From contig NC_034411.1 of the NCBI RefSeq assembly GCF_002078875.1, forward strand, positions 3,518,444 through 3,582,443: a DNA stretch of 64,000 nucleotides, in the 5' to 3' direction. Source of the stretch: Numida meleagris (Eukaryota > Chordata > Aves > Galliformes > Numididae). Of this stretch, positions 1 through 9,580 are shown piece after piece (position 1 is the stretch's first letter; each line of letters starts with the position of its first letter). A program made the translations under genes and the position numbers. Below the pieces are notes generated by a model that saw only the letters and a program-made list of their open reading frames with translations, was not told the origin of the DNA and did no database searches.

Positions 1-983
1 AGCAGCATGCACAACTGTACCCTCATCTCAGAGACACACAGTGCTCAAAGATTTCCATAAAAAATAAATTAAGCTTACAGGGCCACATATCCAAGAAGCA
101 TTATTTATTACATAAAGAGACTCTGAAAAGAGTCTCTGAAAAGAGACTCCAAACACTGTATCCACAGCTCTTTATATTTTCAAAATACTAGAGCAGACAG
201 TACTTAGTTACTGGTTAGGACGGGTATTTTGGATTTTAAAAAGGATACATCAACATTTAGCTTGGATTACTTTTACATACACAAACACGTCAGGAATTTC
301 TGCACTTGCATATCTTCAAGCAGAACGGTTTTTCACCTGGACTCATCCTACCTTGGAGAAGCTGACAAGCCTAGAAAAACAGCCAAAGCTCAGCAGCCCT
401 AACAGAAACCTGCCAGGCTAGTTTGGTGTGCCTCAGTGAGACCACACAATGTGGATACCAATATATTCAGTAAAGTGAAGTTTTCCATAAAGGGTGGTAT
501 CTTTCATTAGGCTAACTAGTGGACCAGGCAGGATGGAGATAAGGAACAGAGAAAGACAGGCTTCAGTGTCTGCTCAAAGCTAGACTGTGAAACATTTCAT
601 AGTGTAATGAAGTCACAGCTCACTTTAAGTGCACCTGCTTAAATAATTTTCTGGTCTTTCCCAGCCTGCTGCATAAATCATTACTGAAGTCACAGAATAG
701 AGGAACACGTGAAATAATTTCAGAGCTTTACTGTCTTATGGAAGTTTCCTCCTTTGCAAAAGCAAAGTTCAGATTGCAACAGACTACATCAGTCAGCTGA
801 TGAAATCCTGTGGACAAAATTCATTTATAGTTTTGAATGTACAAAATTTAATTAACAGCAAACTTAACCTGTAATTTTTTCACTTCAGAAAACTATTCCT
901 CAATGGATCTTATGAGAGTGGAGGGCATCAAATCTAGTTTTGCAAGCAGTCTTTACTAGGAATTAAATTCAATCAATACTTAC
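1..983 (-). other. XRN2 intron 3 (partial)
   Basis: AT-rich intronic DNA to the left edge. No exon with acceptable splice sites and an XRN2-like translation was seen. The only distinctive structure is the repeated inverted motif at 116-149. Confidence 0.8.
116..149. repeat. Alternating inverted repeat (three 8-9 bp arms)
   Basis: AGAGACTCT, then GAAA, then AGAGTCTCT, then GAAA, then AGAGACTC. The middle arm is the reverse complement of both outer arms, so either of two mutually exclusive GAAA-loop hairpins can form. Confidence 0.85.
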
Positions 984-1095
984 TACTCCATCTATAGCCA
1001 TGTAGAGAAGTCGCCTTGGTCTTACAATGTTGAAGATCCTGTCAATGTACTCAAAAATTGCAACCATCATTTCATCTTCATTTTTAGGTGCTGGC
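984..1095 (-). CDS. XRN2: XRN2 coding exon 3
   Basis: Follows exon 2 after an intron of only 80 bases (1096-1175). A TTGTAG acceptor precedes 1095; the exon encodes [19 protein letters not shown] through YMAIDGV and ends at a GTAAGT donor (983-978). The next codon in other XRN2 proteins is Ala-Pro, which must be in an exon left of the window. Confidence 0.95.
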
Positions 1096-4000
1096 CTACA
1101 ACATAGAACGTTAAATTTAACATGTGAAATGCTATGAACGAGTCCTATATACAGAATTAAAGGAAACTGCCTTACTTGTCTTCTGGATGCGTACAAGGGT
1201 GAATGATACCATTCATATCCAAGTACAGATTATCAAACTCCACCTCATTAGGGTTTGGCTTGCTTGTATCAATAGGAGCCTTGACGCCATTGCATTCTTT
1301 GGCCTGGGAAAGCAGTTGGAACAATTACTTCAGTACTCAATCATGCAAGTAGAGCGACTAATCTACAGCCTCAGAGGAGATCACAGAATCATTGGTTGGA
1401 AAACACCACTAAGACCATCCAGTCCAAACATCAACCCATCACCACCATGCCCACTAAGCCCTCAGTGCGAGATAATCACTTCAAGAGCAGTAGAAAAAGA
1501 TAGCAACAAACTACCCAAAAGAGAATTACCTGGAGTTTCATGCTTACTCTACTAACACAGCTTTGTTTTAAGGCCTTTATAAAACTAACATTACCTGAAG
1601 GTATTATGATGACTTAAAGCAGAGCCAGTTCACTCCTGCTGATCAACGTGTATTATAAATTTCGTTCAAAGAAACTTCCACATTGTGTGTTTTCCAGAAA
1701 AACTATTCTACTTACTGCCAGGACCATACAGGCTCCCTCAAAATGCAGGGAAGGAATTTCAAAGCGTACAATATGATGTGAGGATTCAGACACAACAAGA
1801 AATGTCAATAATCTCTTTGCTTTAAATGCTTGTTTTTTTTAAGGCAACTTTTGAGATTGGCACATCTAAACAAACTTGTATCACTTTTCTCTCTGCAGTC
1901 TACTATTTAAGCCCCACAGATAACCTACAGGAAGAAGGAAGCAGCAGAAGCCATTCACCTGTGGCTGATCACGTATCAGAGTACAGCAGGTGACATGACA
2001 AGCTTCCCAACAGTAACAGTAAATTGGTACATCCTAATGAGCAAAATACAAGATTTAACTAGAACACTTTCCTTTTCCAGATTCCACTGTACAGAGGAAA
2101 CAGATCCTTTCAGATCCCACCAGACAAAAATTGCCATTTGGAGCATATATATAGATACTACTTTTCTTGGTTACTACCAAATGCACTTAAGTGCTCACAG
2201 CCCTGACCTCCTGAGCTCCCAGCTCTGAGTTTGACTGTGGATGCACTTAGCACGTTAAATAAATCCCAGGCCCTACTTTCCACTTGTGAAATAATCAGGC
2301 TTTTAACTCTGACGACTCCTTTCCCTTAGGCTGCTACCTAACCAGTCGTGACGCCCAGGTCACGGTGGGGATGGTAAACACAGCGCTGACTTATAATCGC
2401 TCCAAACACTTCTAATCACCGATGTTCTCAGAGCTCTTCAATGTGATTGAACACTTACAACAAGCTAAAACACACCGTAAACCCAGAAGCACGGAGAAAA
2501 TAAATTTCAGTGAATAGCCAGGAAGCAAACTAAACACCAGTAACATCCATGCTAGAAGAGACACCATTTGACCAAGAGGAAGTCAAATTCATGTTAAAGA
2601 CTTTACGACTGGACGGAGTTATAACGTATCACAAAGTTGCAAAGAGGAGTACTCTCAAACAGCTTGGCATTGAATGTGATGCTATTCGATGCGCAGTGTG
2701 ATCTTTCTTCTGATATTCACGCCACTTAGCCACATTCTGGCAGGTGAAATCAGGACCAGTTTGGTTCCTTCAGAACTCATGGAAAAAGGAGCACGTTACC
2801 GCACTTTGTAGAATACAAGAGAAATCCCTTGGCTTTAGCAGGAACTAATTGTCAGCTACAAACACTATTCTGCAGCTTATGATTTTTATCAAGTTTCTCG
2901 GGGGAACTGAACTCCTGATTTTAAAGGAAGAGCATACATTCTGGTTTACATCAGATAACGGGACAAGCAGCTTGTCTTGTGTTCTACTTGATCTCTCATC
3001 AAACCTCTTGCCAAAGCTAACTGTGACATCAAAGGCTTACAACTATGTGATATGGAAAATAAAACTGCCCTCTCCACACATCTTCTTTCCCGTCTTGAAG
3101 GTAAAGCAAAATAAGCACGAGCTCCCTTAGATGGCTACGAAAGCCATTTAGTTTTCATCTGCATACTGCTATGTCAGCAGCTTTGCCATTACCCGCTCAT
3201 AAACCTATCAGCTTTTTAATGCAACCGTCTTGTAAAAGGTTTAAGTATCTGGGAGTGATATCTCTTGTGATAGAACTAAACTGTTCTCTTCTCATCTACA
3301 GCTGCTTTTGAAACCAATGAAAACAGATCTTCAAATATGATACTTCAGTTGCAGCTTTATTAATTTGTATGAATTTGATTAAGAACATTCTCTCCTGGAT
3401 TTTATATTATCTTCGAGATCTTCCTCTTATTCTTCCCACTCAGCTTAAGAAAAAGATTAATCAGATTTAAGAAAAAGAAATAATCTAGCAAGGTAAGAGA
3501 ACAAGGATCAACTCTGTCATATCTCAAAGAGACAAGCTACCCAGAGATACAAAACTTCTGATTAGAAAGATTTATAAGCAATCCTAAGACACACAGAGAA
3601 CTGATTACATTGTGAGAGAAATTTAAATTCCTCTACAGTAAGACAAACCACAGCTTCTCACCACCGTCCTACTCAGCTCTCAAACCAGATACGAATAGCA
3701 AAAATTTTAATTAAATGTGATTTATTCAGGGGCTGTCCTCATAAATACAAATGCGCTCCTAAATCAGAACAAAGCAACACGCGTAAGGACTTCTGGGTCT
3801 GGTGCCTCTATTATGCTCAACCTATTTGACGCGAAAGAATTTGTTACATTTTTCCTTCTCTTTAAAGAACATTTGCTGTTACAATTTCATTTTTTGAAAG
3901 GACATACAATCCCATACTCCAAAGACTTCGGCAGATACCTCTGCTTTACCTGAGCACTAGAGCAATGTGGATTAAATAAAGATCAATCCAGATGTTAACT

Positions 4001-5548
4001 AACCTGATGGAAGTCTCCTGCTTTTACAGAAAGCCTCACTGAATTGTTACAGCTCAGAAGTGTATTTGCCATTTAAATTGTGATCGCTGTTAAGTACATA
4101 GATCTTAAAGCATTAACCAGGAAACACTGCACAAGTTTATAAGACAAAAGACATCCACCTGTAGTAAACACTAAACTGTAAAACAATCTACGTATACTGT
4201 CACAACCATTTGCATTCATTTATTCAGAAGAGTGCCGCTTTAGAGCGGAACAACTGAACTTCACTCTTTACTGTCACCGAGTGATGGCTGTAAACACGAC
4301 GGATAATTAAGAGAGCTCCGTAATTAACAGTGCTTCATCTCCACAGTCCTGTTTCATTGCGGGAATGGATGTTCATCCACATAAGCTTTATGTGCTGAAA
4401 GAAAAGGGGGATTTGCTGAACGAAAAGCTCGGGTCCCACAGCCTGTTACGATGCTGACTGCAAGCAGAACAAGCCATTCACCTTCATGAGTTTCCCACTG
4501 TGACTGCGAGCAGCCTATTCCAGAGCAAGCAGTCATAGGAGCAGCTATTAAGCAACACTTGTAAATTCAGCAACCACCTTGCTCGGTATTAGCTCCTCAA
4601 ACCTCAGGCACACATTGCGGTGACAAACTCACACCTTGCAGCCAGGGGTAACACAAACCTCTCACACTGCACTCAGGAGGCTAAGGAGCCATAACGAGAA
4701 CAGGAAGGGTAACTTGCAGCTTCAGCAGGCGATTAACCCGAATCTATGCCTCCACTTCACTGCCTAAACCTGAAAAGCAAAGAACTCTGACAAACTTAGT
4801 GTTTGTCAGAGTTAACCCTGACTTAAAGCCCTACCATTCTGCTACATTGAAGCCTTGCTCAAGGCAAACAGGTAACACGTGAAGTCAAAAAACTGTATCA
4901 CTACACGATTGACTACATTCGTCTCTTAGCCGTCATCCCCTCCGTCTCGCCGCAGGTTTCCATCTCCATCGCGGAGCCGCAGCTCCCAGCACGAGGCTCC
5001 GCTCTGCTCAGGAAGGAGGGGACGAGGGAGCGGCCGAGCTCGGGACGCGAGCTCTGGTAACAGCGTTACAAGCAACAGATGCACCCAGCTCACCCAGCCC
5101 GGCAAAGATGAGCGATGTAAGTTATGTGAAAAGCGTAGAGGACAAACGCTTGAAGCACCATGAACTCAGGAACTTACCTACTCAGAAAAACTACAAAGTC
5201 CCTCCGCGCCACATCCCCGCTGTTCCCGGACACCTCCAGGGACGGTGACCCCACCACTCCCTGTGCCAGTGCCTCACTGCTCTGTCTCAGAAGGAATTGT
5301 TCCTAACATCCAACCGTTCCCTTCTGCCCCACCAGCCCCAGGCCCGAGCGCACACGCATGCGGAGGGCCCAACTCCCGGAGCCGGCCCAGACGCGAGCGG
5401 CCGTAGCGGGAACCACGCCGCCTCCCTCCCCCTCTGCCAGGCCGCGCTGCCCGGCCCCGGAGGCCCGCTTCACCTTTTCCTCCACGCAGTTGACGATGAT
5501 GGACGGGTACTTGCGGCTGAGCCAGCGAAAGAAGGCCGGGACTCCCAT
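984..5548 (-). CDS. XRN2: XRN2, 5'-3' exoribonuclease 2, N-terminal part (3 exons; gene runs off the left edge)
   Basis: XRN2 is the nuclear 5'-to-3' exoribonuclease that degrades uncapped RNA, drives 'torpedo' termination of RNA polymerase II and trims rRNA and snoRNA precursors. Three minus-strand exons (5474-5548, 1176-1303, 984-1095) join in frame to 105 codons. The protein begins [19 protein letters not shown], the XRN family signature. [12 protein letters not shown] in exon 2 carries the first catalytic aspartate (about residue 54) and YMAIDGV in exon 3 carries a second (about residue 103), by alignment with known Xrn1/Xrn2 active sites. The remaining acidic residues and the C-terminal regions lie left of position 1. 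The start has a near-perfect Kozak context (CCGCCATGG). KIZ lies upstream in the same orientation, as in mammals. The gene assignment is very secure. Confidence 0.97.
1176..1303 (-). CDS. XRN2: XRN2 coding exon 2
   Basis: A CCCAG acceptor precedes 1303 and a GTAAG donor starts at 1175. The 128 bases encode [15 protein letters not shown] through THPED and end two bases into a lysine codon completed by exon 3. It contains the YLDMNG catalytic motif. A small CR1 fragment lies about 75 bases upstream, in intron 1. Confidence 0.96.
1378..1475 (-). mobile_element. CR1 LINE 3'-end fragment
   Basis: The strand shown reads as the reverse complement of a CR1 3' end: 'ATCACAGAATCATTGGTTGG', then 'ACCACTAAGACCATCCAGTC' and 'CACCATGCCCACTAAG'. 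About 100 bases, strongly truncated and diverged. Confidence 0.8.
4783..4813. repeat. Perfect 13-bp inverted repeat, 5-base loop
   Basis: AACTCTGACAAAC and GTTTGTCAGAGTT are exact reverse complements separated by TTAGT. It lies in XRN2 intron 1 and would form a hairpin in the pre-mRNA. Confidence 0.9.
5205..5321 (-). mobile_element. CR1 LINE 3'-end fragment, downstream of XRN2 exon 1
   Basis: Contains 'ACACCTCCAGGGACGGTGAC', 'GTGCCTCACTGCTCTGTCTC' and 'AGAAGGAATTGTTCCTAACA', the hallmark reverse-complement segments of avian CR1. It covers the same part of CR1 as the copy at 5740-6033, so the two are separate insertions or a duplication, not halves of one element. Confidence 0.88.
5474..5548 (-). 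CDS. XRN2: XRN2 coding exon 1
   Basis: Seventy-five bases, 25 codons, ending in CVEEK at a GTGAAG donor (GT at 5473-5472), phase 0. The ATG at 5548-5546 follows GCCGCC. The minus strand has longer open frames through this GC-rich block, but the family start is this methionine. Confidence 0.97.
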
Positions 5549-5650
5549 GGCGGCGCAGGGCCGCGGCGGACGGCAACGAACGGCCCCAAGCGAGGCTGCG
5601 CCCAGCGCTTCCGGGGCTGGGGAGCGGCGCGGGGCAGCATGGGGGCCGGG

Positions 5651-5661
5651 CCGCCATCTTA
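5651..5661 (-). promoter_or_regulatory. YY1-like site
   Basis: CCGCCATCTTA on the strand shown, i.e. TAAGATGGCGG in XRN2 orientation, matches the AAGATGGCGGC consensus used by YY1 near start sites. Confidence 0.65.
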
Positions 5662-5679
5662 GGGGCGGGAGCGCCTGTG

Positions 5680-5689
5680 GCGCATGCGC
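5680..5689. promoter_or_regulatory. NRF1-like palindrome
   Basis: GCGCATGCGC, the core NRF1 dimer site, is about 130 bases upstream of the XRN2 ATG. Confidence 0.65.
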
Positions 5690-5739
5690 ACGGCGAGGTG
5701 CCTTGGATCTGCCGCTGCTACGAGGAGCGTCTGGTAAGG

Positions 5740-6033
5740 ACGCCATGTCCAACCCCTTCCCATTCCCGCCGTGCCCTCTGACCATGTCCCTCAGTACAAC
5801 ATGTCCACGTTAAACACCTCCAGGGACGGTGGCCCCCCCCACTCCCTGGGCAGCCTGTGCCAGTGCCTCACCGCTCTGTCTCAGAAGGAATTGTTCCCAA
5901 CATCCAACCTGAACCTCCCCTGGCACAACGTGAGCCCATCCCCTCTCGTCCTATCGCCGTTCCCTGGGAGCAGAGGCCGACCCCACCTCACACAGCCTCC
6001 TGTCAGGTCGTGGAGAGCGATAAGAGGCGGCAT
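5740..6033 (-). mobile_element. CR1 LINE 3'-end fragment, upstream of the XRN2 promoter
   Basis: Begins with the CR1 3' end ('CCATGTCCAACCCC', 'GACCATGTCCCTCAGT'), continues through 'CACCTCCAGGGACGG' and 'AGAAGGAATTGTTCCCAACA', and ends in the segment with 'CCTCACACAGCCTCCTGTCA'. About 290 bases, same orientation as XRN2, starting about 50 bases beyond the NRF1-like site. Confidence 0.9.
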
Positions 6034-7958
6034 AAAGGAACCCTGTCTCCTCACTCCGTCCATTGCATAAGCAAATACTATTCAGTTAGCCATGTGATGA
6101 TGTTCAAATGGAATTAAATCTTCAGATATTAAAAAGGATTAACACAGGGAAGGTTTTGTGCTCTGCTGTGCCCTGCACAGTGACTTCTTTAGAGGGGCAG
6201 TGACATGGGCGAGGAGGTGAGGAAGGAGCCTGGCAATCATTAACAAAAACAACAAACCTCAGCAGTGCTGTTTGAGACAACTGATTTGGGAAGGGGAGAG
6301 GAACCTCGCTAATTGGCTGTAGAACACATTAACCCAATACTGTATTTCTCATTACTCCAAGCCTTGCTTAGCTGTTAGTAAGCCATTTTCTGTTGTCGCT
6401 TCTCCTATAAAATCTGTGACTGGAATAAATTTCCCCATCAACTTTCTACTGGCAGTACATCTGTTGTATCAGCTAGTCCTTTATCTGCTCCTCACAAAAC
6501 ATATCTTGATTGAAGTTTCCTATTATATCGCTGCTCCTGCTGGAATTTACTAAGACAAACTTAGTATGAACACTTTGTATTGAGGGGCAATCAGTTGTTT
6601 TTTTCTTTCTGATAATAATAATAAAAAAAAGAAAAACAAATGCAAATGAAATATGATCATCTTATCTCATAATTACTTGTGTAAACAAGCTTTGAAAAAA
6701 AAATAATACTGCAACAAACATTTCCTTGAAAAGTTAATCTACCTTTTGCTGGGCAAATGAAAACAAATAAATCTTGTAAATTCCCTAAGCAAAACTAAGC
6801 TGCAGCCAGCACAGGATAAACAGGAGCATTGTATAAAGATGGTATTTTTGTTGGGTCATATCTTATTTTCTGTAAAGATTTGAGGGGATGATGCTCTTCA
6901 TAATTTGGCATCCAGCAGCTGTTCCTGACTGTGAAGAGAGAACTCTTCTTATAGGAAATCTGGGATTGTTTTCTATTTTCTTCTGAGAGAGGTGAAACAA
7001 TTGGGAAAGAACAAAAAGAAAACCTTCAAGAGCTATGTGTGAAAATGAATCTTTTTAGTATTCCACCACACTGTTTTCATGCAAACCAATTTTGGGGCCA
7101 GTGTGTTACCAAAAACTGTAACCAAGAAAACTCTCCAAACCAAGGGATAGTTTGGAAAGCTGACACTGGTCTATTATGGCACTGGGTGCATGGGGATCTC
7201 TCCACAAAGCATGCACACCTCGGAGCTAAATCACCCTCTTTATATATATTTAACATACAAATCTTCATACAGCTTCCACAGAGTTCCTGCCTATCTCCAG
7301 AGCTGTCAGAACTGGGGACTGTCAGAATATTAAATCTAACATTGAACCTGCATCTGTAAATTGAGAGATTCTTGCTAGGGGTCCTTCAGTATGCCTATAG
7401 ATGGTACTGATGTTGAGGTACAGCTCTTTGACATCTACAGGACTAGACTGCTCTTTGGTACCTCCCCATGTCTGCACGAAGGGGCCTATTCTTATCTGGA
7501 GCATCAAGGGGTCTATTCTTTGAATACTAACTAAATTGTTTATGTCTTTTGGTATCAAGTGTACACAGTCCTGAGTAAGCATCTGCTTCGGCAATGCCCG
7601 TCCTGGGAGGCTCAGTGGGCAGGGCTGGCAGATGCAGGAGACAGCAGTGGGAACAGTAATGCTGGCTGGGACCTCACCCCACAGGGCAAAGTCATTCTGC
7701 ACTGGGGAGAGTGGGAGGGGACACTGGAGTCCCAGGGTAGACTCTAACGTCCCAAAAATGGAGAGGCACTTACTGGTTTAGCTTTTTTATTATGATGATG
7801 ATTTTGTACTGTCCTTTTAAATTGTTTATTGTCCTGTCTTGACAAAAAGTCCTAACGGAGCAATTGGAATGGACTTTCAGGCTGAACTTCAGCACAAAGC
7901 CATGGCAGTGTGACCCTAAGAATGTCCCATGACAACCGGAACATGGCTGTGTTGGGCA
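6034..7958. other. Intergenic, no gene recognised
   Basis: AT-rich DNA between XRN2 and the CR1 at 7959. Open frames on both strands at 7040-7750 overlap one another and resemble no family I know. The block at about 7370-7750 could be an old repeat, but it has no termini I can define. Confidence 0.6.
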
Positions 7959-8937
7959 CGGGGACCCCACAGCCTGAGAGGTGCCCCAGTTGCCACTGAT
8001 GGGATTCTGCAGGGCTCCGTTTTCGAACCAGTTCTCTTTAATGTTTTCACCGATGACTCCAATAAAGGTCTGGATGTTATATTAAATAAATTTGTGGATG
8101 ATGCTAAATTGGGAGGAGTGTTGGCTCCCTTGAGGGTAGAGAGGCCTCGCCCCAAGATCTTGACAAATTCGAGAGTGGTCCCCATCTGCATGAAGAAGAT
8201 CAAGTGCTGGTTCTGCACCTGGGATGGGGCAGCCCTGGCTCTGCGTACAGACCAGGGGATGAGGGGCTGGGGAGAAGCCCTGCAGAAAGGGACCTGGGGG
8301 TTCTGGCTGGCAGAAAGTTAAACCTGAGGCAGTACTGTGCCCTGGAGCCAGAAGGGCCAACCGTGCCCTGGGGGCACCAGGCCCTGCGCTGCCAGTGGGT
8401 GAGGGAAGCGGCCGTCCCCTGTGCTCTGTGCTGTGCGGCCTCACCGCCAGCGCTGCCTGCGGTCTGGGTGCTGCAGTACAAAATGACATCACGCTGTCAG
8501 AGAGCATCCAGAGGAGGGCTACAAAGATGTGGAAGGGTCCAGGGGGGAAGATGTATAAAGAGCACTGAGGCCCTGGGTTTGCTCAGTGCAGAGCAGAGGA
8601 GCTGAGGGGAGGCCTCGTGGCGGCTGCAGCTCCTCACAGGGAGCAGAGGGCAGCACGGAGCTCTGCTCTCTGTGACAGCGACAGGGCCCGAGGGAACGGC
8701 ATGGAGCTGTGCCAGGGGAGGGGCAGGTGGGGGTGAGGGAAAGGCTCTGCCCCACATGGCGGTGGCCATGGCACAGGCTGCCCCAGGGCAGTGGGCACGG
8801 CCCCAGTGCCGGAGCTCAGGGAGCTCTGAGACACTGCTCTCAGACATTGGGGGTGGGGGTGCTGTGTAGGGCGCACGGTCGGACTCGAAGATCCTCGTGG
8901 GTTCCTTACAACTCGGGATATTCTGTGATTCTATGGT
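7959..8937 (+). mobile_element. CR1 LINE, 5'-truncated copy (about 1 kb)
   Basis: In the forward frame near 7990-8115 the translation contains LQGSVFEPVLFNVF followed by KFVDDAKLGG, matching the reverse-transcriptase region with the catalytic (F/Y)xDD motif of CR1. Downstream are the usual CR1 3' features: 'AGAGCATCCAGAGGAGGGCT', 'GTGCCAGGGGAGGGGCAGG' and a terminal 'ATTCTGTGATTCTATGG'. The reading frame is broken, so the copy is dead. Only the 3' part of the element is present. Confidence 0.9.
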
Positions 8938-9019
8938 CATCTCCTTCAGAAAGTGCTGACTTCTGCTCACACAGGACAACTCCCATCCTGCGTGGGTGGG
9001 GAAGAGCAGAGTGCCCTCC

Positions 9020-9580
9020 TGTCATGGTTTTGTGATTTTCGGTTGTTGGTATTCCACATCGTAACATCATGTAGTGTATGTACCTGGTTCTCAGAAGAGA
9101 AGGACTACTATATTCCCCAGAGTACTTTGCTCCTCTGTTACCATTTCCGGCCAGAGGGAAAAGATAAAAACTTGCAGATCACAAGACCTCGTCCCTTCTC
9201 TTTCCGCCCGTCTCTCGTCCTGGCAGCACCTCACTCCCCAGAAGTCTTATCGTTGGTATTAGAGTAAGGCTTACCTTGATTTTTAGACATTCTCTCTCGC
9301 TGGATTGGATTTATCAGCTTAAATTGTAATTATATTGTATTATAGTGTGTTGTTTTGCATTCCGATATCTTATTTATATTGTATTATAGTGTGTTGTTTT
9401 GCATTCCGATATCTTATTTAGTAAATTAGTTTGTTTCTCCTCAGATTGTTGCCGCTGTTTTTGCTCTCAGGCCCATCTCCCTACCGTTTCTTCCCTTTTT
9501 CCCTTTCCCGGGGTGTGGGTCCATGGGTCCCCCGTCCCATTCATCACAGAACCGGGCCGAACGCCCGTAAACCGTTGACA
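9020..9580 (+). mobile_element. Solo LTR of an endogenous retrovirus, with 5-bp target site duplication
   Basis: The element starts TGTCATGG and ends CCGTTGACA, i.e. TG...CA ends, and is flanked on both sides by CCTCC, a 5-bp target duplication that fixes the boundaries. Length is 561 bp. A TATA-like GATAAAAA lies near 9163, suggesting plus orientation. It carries a 44-bp tandem duplication (9331-9374 and 9375-9418). No internal retroviral genes or second LTR are present, so it is a recombination remnant. A 5-bp duplication fits ERVL-type elements, but the family was not confirmed. Confidence 0.85.
9331..9420. repeat. 44-bp perfect tandem duplication inside the LTR
   Basis: The unit beginning TATATTGTATTATAGTGTG and ending ATATCTTATT occurs twice head to tail with no mismatch, plus two extra bases. 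Perfect identity implies a recent or assembly-related duplication. Confidence 0.9.

Larger units (their letters stand above)
1304..5473 (-). other. XRN2 intron 1
   Basis: A 4.17 kb intron. It holds a short CR1 piece next to exon 2, a 13-bp-stem inverted repeat at 4783-4813, a GC-rich stretch from about 4930 to 5060, and a second CR1 piece at 5205-5321. Nothing coding is recognised; the short open frames here have no family resemblance. Confidence 0.85.
5549..5739 (-). promoter_or_regulatory. XRN2 CpG-rich promoter and 5' UTR
   Basis: GC- and CpG-rich DNA directly upstream of the XRN2 start with no clear TATA box. Reading away from the ATG it contains a YY1-type site (AAGATGGCGGC on the minus strand, near 5650-5660), a GC box (GGGGCGGG, 5662-5669) and a perfect NRF1-type palindrome GCGCATGCGC (5680-5689). 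These motifs are typical of housekeeping promoters; YY1 sites of this kind often sit just downstream of the transcription start, which would place the start near 5670. That position is inference. Confidence 0.75.

Noticed and set aside
5297..5813. Long overlapping open frames on both strands around XRN2 exon 1
   Set aside because: They arise because GC-rich DNA has few stop codons. Only the frame beginning at 5548 matches a family.
8200..9035. Multiple proline- and serine-rich open frames
   Set aside because: They are antisense or out-of-frame readings of the CR1 element.
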